Source of the DNA: Sugiyamaella lignohabitans
Taxonomy: Eukaryota; Ascomycota; Dipodascomycetes; Dipodascales; Trichomonascaceae
Direction of reading: 5' to 3'
Length of the DNA stretch: 64,000 nt
Assembly: GCF_001640025.1 (NCBI RefSeq)
Contig: NC_031672.1
Coordinates: 4,464,001 to 4,528,000, forward strand
Part shown: piece by piece, positions 32,853-45,017 of the stretch
Layout: the number at the start of each line of letters is the position of its first letter
Position numbering within the stretch: the first letter of the stretch is position 1
Translations under genes and position numbers: made by a program
The notes under the pieces: generated by a model
Told to the model about the DNA's origin: nothing
Database searches by the model: none
What the model saw: the letters and a program-made list of their open reading frames with translations, nothing else

Positions 32853-33878
32853 TGACCCCCTTCTCCTCCTGTGAAGACGACGTAATGATATGCGACGGTG
32901 TATCAGGTTTGCGAGGTCGAGAGTTCGAGATGACGTCGTTGGGCAGATGGGTCGAGGTGGGAGATGGGTTCGGTCGCAGGTGGTGCGATGAGGAGAGGTG
33001 GAGGGCGTGGTTCGCCGTGTTTTGGTGCCATGGGTGTGTGGTTTGTGGGCGTTTGGGGGTTTGTATTGGCTGTGGTTGAGGTGGTTGAGGACCGCAGATG
33101 GCCGAGTCGCGTATGTGTGGGACCTGCAGTTGTTCCTGAAGATCGCAGCCAACGTCTGTCAGTCACCTGCCAGGCACACACTGTAATTGAGATACCAGAT
33201 CTTTGCTCACTGTAGCAATGGAAAAATGCTTTGTTGGAAACAAAGAAAGGGGCTGGTGTTTTGTTTATTCTTTCCTTTGTTGGGTTGTCCGGTTCAGTTG
33301 CTGATATTTTTAGATTTGACGATGAGCTGAGTTTGGAGTGCAGCTGGTGGTGAGAAGTGGAGAGAGAGAGTGTGTGTTGGTGGGGGTGTAGCAGGTAGGG
33401 TCTGCTGGTAGGAGCTGATATGATAATTGAGGTGTGAATGGGGTGGTAAGGATTTTGTAGCGATTGTGAGTCAATGGAAATATCAAATGAGTTTGTCAGT
33501 CGGAAATTACAGGATTCAGGTGGTCTTTGTGTCTAGCTCTCTCACTATCGTTCCTGGATAATAGCTGGGGTTGAAGTGTTAAGAAATTTCCCAAATCAAT
33601 TCAATCAGTTCATTAAATACAATTCAGGTAGATTCAGGGGTCTTCTGGCGAGTATCTCACCGAATATACACTTCTGGGTCTCGGGCCCTGACGACTGGTG
33701 TGTCAAGATCACCTCTTTCCTGATGTAGGGAGTTGGGCTGTGCTAAGTGTGTGTCTCATACGAGAAGAACACCAGTCTCGGACTATCAGTCACTCAGCGA
33801 GAGTGGAATATCCACCAGAATTCGGATTTAGAAAAAAGTAAAGCTTTTGAGCAACCAGGGGTCTCTCTGGTAGGTTCT

Positions 33879-33930
33879 GCCTCCGGCGGCTGGGGCTCTG
33901 CCCCAGACCCCGCAGCTCGCTTCGCTAGTT
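33879..33930 (+). repeat. GC-hairpin element R21, solo arm, short core a
   Basis: Variant core GCTCGCTTCGCTAG without the extra CTCT. Confidence 0.85.
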
Positions 33931-33993
33931 ACGCCGAGGTCCACCAGAATTTTCTATTGACGAGGATCCAGGCTGTCTCCTCTGGGAAGTTCT

Positions 33994-34045
33994 GCCTCCG
34001 GCGGCTGGGGCTCTGCCCCAGACCCCGTAGCTCGCTTCGCTCGTT
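33994..34045 (+). repeat. GC-hairpin element R22, solo arm, short core a
   Basis: Same variant as R21 (GTAGCTCGCTTCGCTCGT), 115 bp apart in direct orientation. It is inverted relative to R23. Confidence 0.85.
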
Positions 34046-34148
34046 ACGAAAGGGTCCCACCCGGTCTTCTTAGAAGGAGCCAACTGATATAGATAACCTC
34101 CAGTTCTTTCGCCAAGTTCCTCGCAATTGATATCTGCGGGCCTCTCGA

Positions 34149-34200
34149 AACGAGCGAAGCGAGCTACGGGGTCTGGGGCAGAGCCCCAGCCGCCGGAGGC
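34149..34200 (-). repeat. GC-hairpin element R23, solo arm, short core a
   Basis: Mirror of R22 (ACGAGCGAAGCGAGCTAC). R22 and R23 could fold together across about 100 nt. Confidence 0.85.
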
Positions 34201-35095
34201 AGACTCCGTTGTATCATTTGGTTGCCAGTGAGCTGAACGAATTATCCCGAGTCTGGGATCCAGTAAGGGCCACGTCCCAATAAGTACACTTTAACTCAAC
34301 TTGCATTGTCTATGATCTTCTTCAACCAGTCTCTCAGGTACTCTGATCTGATTGGCATTTTCAATCGCTTGTTTAGTTCCAAATACCGTATGGTCATGGA
34401 GGCCTGACAGTTTGTCGTCTAGCTCCTGTCGTGACTCTGGTATTTATAGGTGGGCCCTCGTTCATGAGATAAGAGACACTCTCTAGCTAAGCGGTCACGA
34501 CGACATATCCAACATCCTTACCGTGAAAGTAATTTTTTCAACTGGCCATACCGAAACTGTATTAAGGCACTTAACGGTCGACGAGGTCGTAAATTTCAGA
34601 TCTTTAAGTTTAAGTTGAGAAATTTTCGTTGCAGTACAATTTAATTCTCCGTTGTGGATAACCCACTCTTCAGTTGTGGATTGTAAGCTGTGATCCGTCG
34701 AGTTCCAGTTTCTTAGGCGATATGACTTCTGCCAATAGATTATCTTGATCCAGTTACGCTTCGCGACTCTCAAGGTGGTTTACCCTCACAATTCTTCTGT
34801 CTGGGAGAAATTTCTCGCTCTAAGAGACCCACCTTCAACTTAAAATAAATATATATAATTATATCTAACGAAAATCTGACATATCAGTAGGGGAGTATGT
34901 ATGCTCTATAGTGGTACTATAAGGGGCCATGAACTTAATTCGAGCCCAAATAACAGTCGTCGTGGATAATCTGGCAAGGTAGAGTGGAGTGTTATTGGTG
35001 AAACGCTCTTGGCTGACTGTGTTTTTAATAGTAAATACAGAATTACAATGGCTATTGAATATAGCATTTGAAGTCCGCGGACTGATCCCTGTCCT

Positions 35096-35234
35096 GCCTC
35101 CGGCGGGGCTGGGGCGCTGCCCCAGACCCCGTAGCTCTTGCTTAGCAGGAGACACTCAGGGACCCCCGCGAAACAGACTCGAGCGCAGCGAGAGGAGCCA
35201 CGGGGTCTGGGGCAGAGCCCCAGCAGCCGGAGGC
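35096..35234 (-). repeat. GC-hairpin element R24, paired, b then a
   Basis: Divergent copy: the tip is lengthened (CGGCGGGGCTGGGGCGCTG), the b hairpin is mutated (CTCTTGCTTAGCAGGAG) and the right tip is CAGCAGCCGGAGGC. Confidence 0.9.
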
Positions 35235-35679
35235 ACACCCGACCCCTGCGGTTCAGGGTCCGGAGCGTCCCTGCATACCACGCCCGTGTATGCAGGCCAG
35301 CGGCAGCGATGCCGATAGCGCGGCATGGTAGGGCTATCGTACAGATCTCAGCTATTCGTCAGGAAACAATCCAAACACAAACAAACATCCGATATACAGG
35401 AGAGGCCCACCCTCGGAATTGGCTGTGTGTCTGTCTTTTTCGATCAAGCGATTGTCTTGGCACCTTTTCACAACCGTATTTGCTGGTCCATTCGAACTGC
35501 AGTCCACTCTGCCTACTGCTCTCGACCCTGGCAGCCCTAATTACTTGCAGCCTCAATCGTCTTATACCACCACCTGCTACTTCTTCTTCGTGATCCTATC
35601 GGGTTTCTGCTGTGGTGACCATTTGGTCTTATTCTTTGATCTGGTATCGGTTTATTTTGTAAGTGTGGATGGGGATCTT

Positions 35680-35735
35680 GCCTCCGGCGGCTGGGGCTCC
35701 GCCCCAGACCCCGTGGTGCTCCACTTCGTGGAGCG
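35680..35735 (+). repeat. GC-hairpin element R25, solo arm with a novel core hairpin
   Basis: The core is GCTCCACTTCGTGGAGC: stem bases differ from core b on both sides yet still pair. Confidence 0.85.
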
Positions 35736-35904
35736 GTTTGGGGGAATGGCGCGGGCTGGTTGTGTTTGTAGTGGCTGTTACTAACAGGTGTGGGTGTAGA
35801 TTGGGGGTTTTGACGCCAATGGCATTTGAGTGAGTCGAATTGGTTGGTTCTGTTATTGCTACTTCATTCATAAGTCAGGCTGGTTGCAGCTGCGTGAACT
35901 AAAC

Positions 35905-38900
35905 ATGGGTCAGGTCGCATCGCTGCCAGTAGACCAGGACGCCAGTAGTGGCCAGGAGGGCACTTCACCACCCTCAGGACTGCTACCGGGAATTGCCGTT
36001 CGCAACCCCTCGCGGTTTTTCATCCCCTCGATCCAGGTTCTCAGCGGGTCAGACGAGTCACACCCGCTACTGTCAATAACATGTGATCGCAAGACCTCAG
36101 CCATAAACGCCATCACATCCACTGGCAGACCACTAGAATTTGTTTTAGTAAGTTTGGATTCAGCTTTTTCGTCAATTTTTTGTCAGCCATTGTGAGACCC
36201 TCCCTCGACGCCCGACTCGAGCGAAGCGAGAGGAGCAGCGGGGTCTGGGGCGGAGCCCCAGCCGCCGGAGGCAGTCACCCTACCCCCATAGACTGGGGAG
36301 ATTCGGTGAGAACCAGTGAGTCGCAGGAGAGGACTAACTGATTGAATAGGATCCGAGCTCGAGCTCGCCTGGGAAACAGCCCAGTTTTCTGTTGAAGGTG
36401 CCGTATGGAGAGGAGTTGAAGTTCAAGTTCAGTTTGAACATTTCGGTGAACCACAATGCGCCATTGAGTAATCTGACGTTTGTTTCTGCGTCGTCTGGCA
36501 AGGAGTTGAAGAATTTTGTTTCTACAGAACTGTTTCATAATCCCAATCTACAGAATGAGGACAATGTCGTGTTATTAGGAGATGTAGTGGCTCCTGAACC
36601 ACTTCCTGCAACAAGCAAGACGGGTCCTAGTACCGGTGAGTCCACTTATAATAGTAAAATGCAGTTTACATGGACATGGACTCCACCTCCTGGGTCGTCG
36701 TCGGCAAATTCTAATGGATTGGGATATAAAACGTCAGCATGTTTTGCGGAATATGTCAAACGAGACCATTCGCTGCAGCAGCTGGCAAAGTTCTCGGTAT
36801 GGGTAGAGTCTCCTCAGGCGGCATTAGGAATAGTGAGACCTTTTTCACCAGTTGGAATGGGTATTAGCGGTATTTCTGGAGTTAGTGGGGTTAGTGGAGT
36901 TAGTGGAGTTAGTAGTTTGGACTATGGAGCATCTCCTGCTTCTCCCATTGCGGAGACTGGAGCGTTTGGATTTCCTGCTTCGCCAGTTCAAATGCGAGGC
37001 CCTATTCCAATTCCACAACGAAGTACTTCTATTAATAAGGGTCCTGGTGGTAGTAGTAGTAGTATGTCGCTAGGAGGAGTACCTTTACTGGCGGGAATAT
37101 TACCAGTGGTTCCACCTGCTACTCTGGCTGAAGAGTCTTTCGGAGCCAGTTCTCCAGATGCAGTTAATACGACATCGGCTCTGAGTGCTGCGATAGCTGT
37201 GTCGACTAGTGTAGAAAGTCCGTTGAAAGTGGCAACTGCAGGGTCTGGGACAGGGTCTGTAGATACGAATGTTCTTCCGAGCCTAGCTCCGGGGGTACCT
37301 CCTACACCGACTAATACCGGACCAGGCCCGAATATTTTTGGTGGTGGTCTTGATATCGGCAATCAGACGATTGTTTCACCACCTCTTGCACCGGTTGGGT
37401 CGAGTGGTACGGGAGCCACTACAATGGCAGCAGCAGCTGCTGGTGGTGGTGGTGGTGGTTCGTCTACAAATAATTCACATTCACCTATTACTCAAGACAC
37501 TTTAGCCAGACACGGTCCAGATGTGCCGGTATCGAAAGAATTGCTGGGTCCGTCAGCTTTGGCATACTCGGGTAATATACCAGCTTCTTCGACATCGTCA
37601 ATTACACTTCAAGATCTTAGCACGCCAGAGTCGATTGGAAAGGTTATTCAAAAAGAGAAAAATGCCATAACCATTCCAAGACCTGATGACGGATCGGTGT
37701 CACAACCTGAAGATGGTCCTTTATTTCGAGCCACAATTGCCAGTCTGGAGAAAAAGACTGGTAACTTAAAGGCCAAGATTAAAAAGCTGCTTAAAAGAGC
37801 AGGGTTTTTGTACGAAAGGGAACTGGCGTTTGCAGAGAGTCAGGCTCTGTTTGTCCAGGCACTGACTGAAGCAGCTTCGACAGAAGTTCCTGCCTTTCAG
37901 TCGATTGTACAGAACTACTTTGTTAAAAGGCAACGTATGACAGACAGTATCCGAGAATCAGCCTTGGACCTTAATAGCCACGTCATTGAGCCACTGCGGA
38001 AGCTTTACGATTTGGAAATCAAGTCGTTTGATACTCGTAAACGAGACTTTGACGACGAATCAAGTCAGTATTATTCGTGGCTTTCTAGATACCTGTCGAT
38101 GAAACAAGAATCAAAAGGCAAGAAAAAAGATGAGAGTGTTGCCAAGTATCTTGAAAAGAGAAAAGCTTTCGAGTTGACTCGATTCGACTATTATTCGTAC
38201 ATGCAAGATCTCCATGGAGGAAGAAAACAACAAGAAGTAACCTATCAATTGGCACTGTTTGCGGAATCTGAAGTTAATCGATTAATTGCCCTGGGCGACA
38301 AGATCCGCAGTTCAGTTAAACCCAATGTCGATGAGGTTGTGAGTGAAGTGAAAAACGCTAATAAAGATTGGTCTAGACAGCGAGCTGAACGAGAAGACAA
38401 ACGGCGAGCTCTAGAAATGTCTATTATGGCGTCATCTTCCAATGATATTAATGCAAATGACATTCCCATAGCTAATAGCTCTAGATCCCAGCACACTAAA
38501 GAGATCAATACCAACCGACACCCATCGCTTCGAATTGCGACAAGCGGGAGTGGCATTGGAATTGGACCAGGTTCTGGTGCTCCACTAACTGGGTCAGTAG
38601 CCGTAGTGGCTTCACCGAAAACCAACTCGGCAATTGAAAAAGGTGGCGGATTTCATGAGGATCTGGCCAACGCACCGGAAGATGATTCTGGATATGATTA
38701 TGACGACGATGAATATATGGCCAATGGCAACACTAATAATAACAACAGTAATTTTAACGAAAATGATGGACGTGGAGACGTTTCCACTGGTAATAACACT
38801 AATGGTAATAATGAAGAAGGCCGGAAAGAGGGGCTTTTATGGGCAATGTCAAGACCCGGTGGACTAAACGATCCGCTGCCAAACCTGAATAAACAAGGTT

Positions 38901-40351
38901 GGCATAAATTCTGGGTGGTCTTGGCAGGAGGCAAGCTATGCGAATATACAAATTGGAAGCAAGGGATCGATTTACATAACGAACCAATTAATTTAAAGGT
39001 GGCTCTAGTCAGAGAAGCTAGAAATACTGATAGAAGGTTCTGTTTTGAAGTCGTCACCCCGAGTTATAAACGAGTTTATCAGGCGACGAGCGACGACGAT
39101 CTAAAGTCATGGATTCGAGCTATTAATATTGGCATTACATCGTCTTTAGAGCAGAATGTGAGCTCTAAAGGCAACGAGACTAGTGGCCATAAAACCACCG
39201 CCAGCAAGTCATTTAGACGAGTTCTGTCGACGAACTCTGATGTCGATAGAGACTTGAGGGATGCAAGAGATGCAAGAGATGCTAGTGCACGAGCGAAACC
39301 CCGCATCGATTCTAAAAGTGGTTCTGGAGCAAATAAAACAGCTGCCAGTTCGACATCTGGATCACTCAACTCGCCGGGTGGTGGTGGGACAACCGCGACA
39401 AGTACTAATCCTACAGCAACAGCTGGTTCTGGCAGTGGTAGCAATGAATTACTTGACATTGTTCGCAAACACGATCCCAGTAACAACCAATGTGCAGATT
39501 GTGGATCAACTGCCAAGACAGAATGGATCTCAATTAATCTGCTGGTAATTTTGTGTATCGACTGTTCAGGAGTTCATAGATCTTTAGGATCACACATTTC
39601 GAAGATCCGATCTCTAACTCTTGATACAGTTTCGTTCACACCCGAACTTATTGAACTTATTCGATCAGTCAACAACAACCAAATCAACAGTATCTGGGAA
39701 GCACAACTGACAACTCGCCCTGTCATTGGCGACAACAATCGACGATCGTTCATCACCGAAAAGTACGTCGAAAAGAAGTTCATCAAACCTTTAGACCGGC
39801 CAAACGCCGAGCTCCGAACTGCTGTTTGTCATCAGGATGTCATGCGTGTATTGGAATCACTGGCTTCCCGAGCCAATCCCAATCTATCTGTGCCTGTAGA
39901 ACCCAACGGGGTGTCACCAATTGATCCTCCCGGACATTTATCAACGAGTGGAGCTAACCCCGAAGACACTGGCAGCGAACCTCTTCTGCTGTTTGCACTG
40001 AGATGTGCTTCGAAAGATGCTACACTATTCCCCATAGCTGAGCTGCTACTGCTGAATTCTGCCACAGTCCCCCTGTCAATTGGCCACGGACTCTCAACCG
40101 CTGCCAAAGCATACATCAAGTCCAAAATAGACAAAGAAACTGGCAACAGCGGTCACCGGCCTCAACAGCAGCAGCATCCCCCTTCACGCCAGCCGTCTAA
40201 AACAATCGCTTCTGGCCACTCCAACACCGGCCAAACCGGACCAGGGTCAGTACCCCAAACCGAGAAGAAGAACCACCCCGGGTCCAAGCTTCAAAAGCGA
40301 CTGAGCGTCAGCTTCTCTGGCGGCAGCGGGTCAACTGGCAAGCATATTTAG
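35905..40351 (+). CDS. PH-domain ArfGAP (Age1/Cnt6, ACAP-like), two exons
   Basis: Exons 35905-36147 (81 codons) and 36350-40351 are joined in phase 0 (PLEFVL then DPSSSS), giving 1414 aa. ArfGAPs stimulate GTP hydrolysis on Arf and control vesicle formation at the trans-Golgi and endosomes. A long Ser/Gly-rich linker occupies about 170-490. A helical BAR-like region follows (about 540-770, [23 protein letters not shown] onward). A PH domain lies at about 905-1010 ([29 protein letters not shown]). The ArfGAP zinc finger is at about 1114-1235: CADC and CIDC with [11 protein letters not shown] between them, then [20 protein letters not shown] with the arginine finger. The zinc spacing is one residue longer than the common CX2CX16CX2C, as I recall for yeast Age1. 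Asn- and Ser-rich segments separate the domains. It is much longer than yeast Age1 (482 aa). Confidence 0.88.
36148..36349 (+). other. 202-nt intron of the ArfGAP gene containing repeat R26
   Basis: Donor GTAAGT at 36148, branch GACTAAC just before TGATTGAATAG, acceptor ending 36349, phase 0. The downstream frame has a TAG exactly at the acceptor, so the join is required. Confidence 0.88.
36213..36272 (-). repeat. GC-hairpin element R26, solo arm, core a, inside an intron
   Basis: Right-hand arm from CGACTCGAGCGAAGCGAG to GCCGCCGGAGGC, 66 nt after the donor site. Confidence 0.95.
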
Positions 40352-40396
40352 TAATCCCTAGACTGAACTTTACTGATCTTTTACGGGCCAGACGGT

Positions 40397-40494
40397 GCCT
40401 CCGGCGGCCGGGCTCCGCCCGGACCCGTAGCTCCTCTCGCTTCGCTCGAGTCGTTGCTTACACGGTCCCAGCAGTTTTGGCGAAGCTGGAGCCA
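40397..40494 (+). repeat. GC-hairpin element R27, compact degenerate pair
   Basis: The left arm has a shortened hairpin CCGGGCTCCGCCCGG with both stem sides changed together, then core a. The right side is a decayed b (ggcgaagctggagcc) without the outer arm. Confidence 0.8.
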
Positions 40495-41507
40495 GGTGTG
40501 ATTGACTGGGTAAACAAACTAAAGAACCCTGTCAGCAGAATCCAGAAGACATTCAACAGTTTTCACATCACAGGATGAGAATACAGAAATTATGGTTTTC
40601 TACAGTGCTTGAGTAAAGAAAATATCAGTTTCAAAGGGTCTCCAAGAACTGAATTCAGTTCCGAAAGTCCCAATACCACAACTATTGAAAGTGTTCAGCT
40701 TGGGAGTTCAAATCCACTGTGTAAATTTCAAACCCGTATTGACACAGTGTCACCCAGCTACTCAGAGATATGGATAATATGCTCAAAAATAATACACAAC
40801 GAGGTTCGGTGGTAGCATCGATACTTGGATTAATGAAGTTGGATCCGGCTGGACCAATACCAGTATCAATTCCAAGCTATCCAATGAACAGTGTGCTATA
40901 TTTTGAAAGTCTCTCTCCGCCTGTAGCGGTGCCACAGCGAAGTTTTAAGAATATCAAGATCCAAGCTCAAGTCCCGTTTCTATTCAATCCTACTCTAAAA
41001 GTCTATGTTTACGATGAGCTTTTAGAAATGTAATGCTTTAATATCATAGATTAGAAGCAAGATCTGATCTCAAAAGTCGGTATAGCGAAAGGGATGAGCC
41101 CAGCCTCTATCAAATATACATGCTTGTAACAAATAAGAAGTAGATTTTTTTTAATTGATGGGGGGCTTCCTTTACTTTTAGTAGAAATGACTTGATCTCT
41201 GATAGTGACGCCTATAGTCTTACCTGGAGCTCGTTGCCTGCTGCTGAAAACACTATCATCTCTTCCCAAAGGATCGTACTCTGATTATTGCTACACAGGA
41301 ATTTCGACCCCGCTTCTTACACCTAGAATAACACTGAACCAGTTACTTCTTACACTTGAAAACTGATGTAACACTACAGTGGGTCTCCATTTGAGTCACA
41401 TAAGTTAAATTATTTGCCTTCCACAAATTTAGCTGCATAATCATCTGGATTCAACATTGCAACACACACATCGGCCCTTTTCTTATTTTGTGTTTGGTAA
41501 TTAGTCT

Positions 41508-41562
41508 GCCTCCGGCGACTGGGGCTCTGCCCCAGACCCTGGTTGTGCTCGCTTCGCGAGCG
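41508..41562 (+). repeat. GC-hairpin element R28, solo arm
   Basis: The tip is GCCTCCGGCGAC and the core is the hairpin GCTCGCTTCGCGAGC. Confidence 0.85.
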
Positions 41563-41858
41563 GGTGGGGGGAGGGCAAAATGGGTTGGAAGGGAATTTGG
41601 AGGGTGAGGGGAGGGGGTCCTTGGATGTGGGTCCAGTTGCCAGGGCTCAAACAGCAGCTATAGGAGAAGTAGCACGATGTCAGCATCACGACTACTGTCA
41701 CCGCTATAGGACCCACCACTACCTACTCTCCAAAATCTCACTCTCATTTCTTCTTCACCAATTAATTTCTGATATCCCGGTAAACCCCCATCAATCACGT
41801 GACTACCCCTGAGATAGCCCCATCCAGACGAGCACCGTCAGGGGGCCAATCCTGAGCA

Positions 41859-41993
41859 GCCTCCGGAGGCTGGGGGCTCTGCCCCAGACCCCGTAGCTCC
41901 TGCTTCGCAGGAGATCCAGGCACCGTAGACGCCCGACTCGAGCGCAGCGAGAGGAGCAGCGGGGTCTGGGGCGGAGCCCCAGCCGCCGGAGGC
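41859..41993 (-). repeat. GC-hairpin element R29, paired, b then a
   Basis: The left tip is GCCTCCGGAGGC, itself a perfect palindrome. The linker is ATCCAGGCACCGTAGACGCC. Confidence 0.92.
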
Positions 41994-43210
41994 ACCCCGG
42001 CCCCTCGTGAGGAATTTATCAGTGAATCAGACTATAGTGAGTATGAAACCAAGGGCCGGTATCAGGGGGGAGGGGGGCAAAAGCCGAGGCTTTTAATGGA
42101 TGTGTCAAACATTGAGATTAAACACGTTATTTAGAGCCCCTGAAACAAGCAGACGAAACCAATATCAGTTTCATGCAGACAATGTCTTGTTTCATAATTA
42201 AGCTTAACCGAGAAGGAAATTATTTAGGGTGAGACTTTTAATTTAATTGACTTCAGTGGGATTTTTAGGTTTGGTTCCTGAATTGTAGGCGGACCATCGC
42301 CATGGCGATCGTAACAGGGTTTTCAAACATGTCAGCGCGGCTTTTGTCTGGGAAAGGAAGGTTCCCCTGGCGGTGAATCAAACCGATTTCACCTTTTGAC
42401 GGATTATGGTTTGTTGTCCTTATTTTGTGGGTGCAACAAGTTTCAGGCGCCCAGGAACCGTACAGATCAATGTCTGAGAGTGTGGCACTAGTCGGATGTG
42501 AAACAGACCAACCTGAGACACTGATGGTACTATTTCAGTCAGTCATTCTCATTCCTGCCGTCCGATCGGATGTGTTCAGATTGATTGCAGTACCATCGGA
42601 CCCCTCACCCCGCCCTGATTTCCTAATAGTATTACCTGGTTGGTTATCAGAAACAAAATTAACAAAAATGAAAAGAAAAAAATCGAATACGGAAGTTTTG
42701 GCGTTTATTAGATCCAAGCTCTAGGTCAGGCTGATCTAATCCCGATTGACCGAAAGTCGTCGTGGTCTGTGTGCTCTACCTGGTTCGTCTCAATCTGTCA
42801 TTGGCTACCTTTATTTACTGATTTACCAATACTGGATAAGTACCAAGCTCCTATGGACCAAAACAGGACACATCCGAGGCGGTTTGGCGTAAACCCCCGT
42901 ATTAAATTGGGGGTACGAATTACGGGGGTACGACAGGGTCTGTTCACGATGGGGCTCTTGCTGCTGCTGCTGCTGCACCCACGCCCCAAACCACACATCC
43001 ACACGCTCCGTCGAATTGGGCCAGCGATTTGCGCGGAATATGGGGCGGCGGACCAGCAACCCTGGCCGCAGCCGGTGGCTTGGGGTACTTCAAGTTTTTT
43101 TTTTTTGACGGGTGTGCCTGGCTACCGGCTTTCGTGCGTGCTGCGGGCTGCCTCCTGCGAAGTGGTTGCTCTTGCAGCAGAGGCCTCCCCCCTAGGAGTG
43201 GTGGGGGCAT

Positions 43211-43371
43211 GCCTCCGGCGGCTGGGGCTCTGCCCCAGACCCTGGTTGCTCCTCGAGCTGCGCTCGAGGAGGTTGTACCCCCACGGCCCGTCTCGCCCCC
43301 ACCGTCTCTCCGGCCTCTCCTGCGAAGCAGGAGCAACCAGGGTCTGGGGCGGAGCCCCAGCCGCCGGAGGC
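43211..43371 (+). repeat. GC-hairpin element R30, paired, a-like then b
   Basis: The left core is CTCGAGCTGCGCTCGAG, a longer perfect hairpin. Flanks GGGGGCAT (left) and ATGCCCCC (right) are perfect inverted complements, and a run of 16 C follows. Confidence 0.95.
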
Positions 43372-44142
43372 ATGCCCCCCCCCCCCCCCCTTTGGCCCCC
43401 ACTGCAGGTGCGTGTGTGGCCCCCCCGGGCGTGCTTGACGGCGGGGGTTTGGCCTGATCAGAAGCTGCAGTCACCCGAATCGACGGTTTCTATGCCATTA
43501 GTTGAGTGTAAGCGATGATGGGCAGTGAATTTTCGGCTAGATACGGGGATAATTGCTTTTGCCTGGCGTCAAGATCTAATCCTCATCGGATGTAGTGTTA
43601 TCGCACGTTATGTTCGCTAGTCAGTGTAGTTAGTACGTGCTGCCGGTGGTGGTGTTGTTTTTAGTGGCTTTTTTGATATTGGGTGATTTAGAACAGCCGA
43701 TCAGTGGATTGATTGTAGTCGTGCTGTTGACCTGTGGAGCAGCAGCAGCAGCAGCAGCAAGAGCAGCAGGAACTGCAGGAGCAGGCCGTACCATGTATAA
43801 TCGAGTATGGAGGAGCTTGGGGAGGTCAGTATAAAGTTGCGTACAATGCTGGATACCTAAACACCGGGTCTATACGCGATTCTAAATGCGGACAGGAATA
43901 CGTTGCTGATTGCCGAAAATTAACATTGACGCATCTTAGGCGACGCAAGGTTATTTGCTGGAAAAAACAAACAACCGCGCATTAGTTGCCCCCGTCGTGC
44001 AGTCGATCGTCTGGCCAGGGTCATTGTTGGCAAACGGTACTGCATGTAACATGCACTCCAGCAGCTACGCTAGTTCCGACTCGGAAGGTACAGCAGCTGT
44101 ATCTGCGTGCACCTGGCGCTCCATGCATACCAGGCTGGGTGT

Positions 44143-44281
44143 GCCTCCGGCGGCTGGGGCTCCGCCCCAGACCCTGGTTGCTCCTCTCGCTGCGCTCGAG
44201 TCGATTCGCCCCTCGGTCCCGGCCATCTCCTGCGAAGCAGGAGCAACCAGGGTCTGGGGCGGAGCCCCAGCCGCCGGAGGC
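44143..44281 (+). repeat. GC-hairpin element R31, paired, a then b
   Basis: Near-consensus copy. Linker cgcccctcggtcccggccat, almost the same as in R32 and R33. Confidence 0.96.
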
Positions 44282-44875
44282 AGACCCTGACCCCCACTGG
44301 TGCAATGCACATGATAGCGGTGCTGCTGCAGAGGGGGGCATGCAGCAGGTACAATTCGGAGAAACTAACCGGAAGAATTCGTTGGTGATAGACGGTTTTT
44401 TTTTTCAAGTGACCCTCGGCATCCGACGCTGGGTGGTGGTTGGTGTGGTTTGTTTCTGTACGAAGCAGTTGGGACAGCGGAAAAAAAATAAATAGCATGA
44501 CAATGATACATACATACATTTTTCTGCACAGACGGACCTGTTGGCCGCTGGACCCGGGTCGAGTCGAAATACAGGGGTCCGGGGAACCAGGTTTGCTGCG
44601 GGCTCGCGAGATCTGGGTTTTGACTCGTACTGAAAGGTGCTGGAAAGGGCCCAAATGTCAACGGGTGCATTTTGCAGCTGTGGCGTCCGGGGACAAAGCG
44701 CCACATCTGATTAGGTTCTTTTTATCCATCGCTATTGTTAGTCCGGATTGTAGGGTAGCATCGCATCGACACCGCTCTCATTGTAGACATTGCACCCGGG
44801 CTCTTTCTTGACCTAGGCTTTTTATGTTTCCTTTCCTGTCTCTCCTCTGTCAACGAACCGTGGGGGTCCAGGTAT

Positions 44876-45017
44876 GCCTCCGGCGGCTGGGGCTCCGCCC
44901 CAGACCCTGGTTGCTCCTCTCGCTGCGCTCGAGTCGTTTCTCCCCTCGGTCCCGGCCCCCATCTCCTGCGAAGCAGGAGCAACCAGGGTCTGGGGCGGAG
45001 CCCCAGCCGCCGGAGGC
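44876..45017 (+). repeat. GC-hairpin element R32, paired, a then b
   Basis: Near-consensus copy. The inverted symmetry continues into the flanks: left GTGGGGGTCCAGGTAT against right ATATCTGGACCCCCAC, 15 of 16 positions complementary. Confidence 0.96.

Larger units (their letters stand above)
31617..35904. other. 4.3-kb gene-free region with elements R19-R25
   Basis: T-rich 3' region of the wall-protein gene to about 31970, then repeat-rich GC sequence. A TGAG tetranucleotide run lies near 32398-32417. A purine-rich, GT-rich stretch spans 32880-33450. No ORF with family resemblance was found; the open frames are repeat-driven. Confidence 0.55.

Noticed and set aside
40695..40725. B-box-like gttcaaatcc
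   Set aside because: Flanking stem positions do not pair and no A box or acceptor stem is found.
42944..43474. 176-codon and other frames across repeat R30
   Set aside because: Translation of the repeat arms ([18 protein letters not shown] type). Similar peptides occur at every copy on both strands, so this is not a gene.
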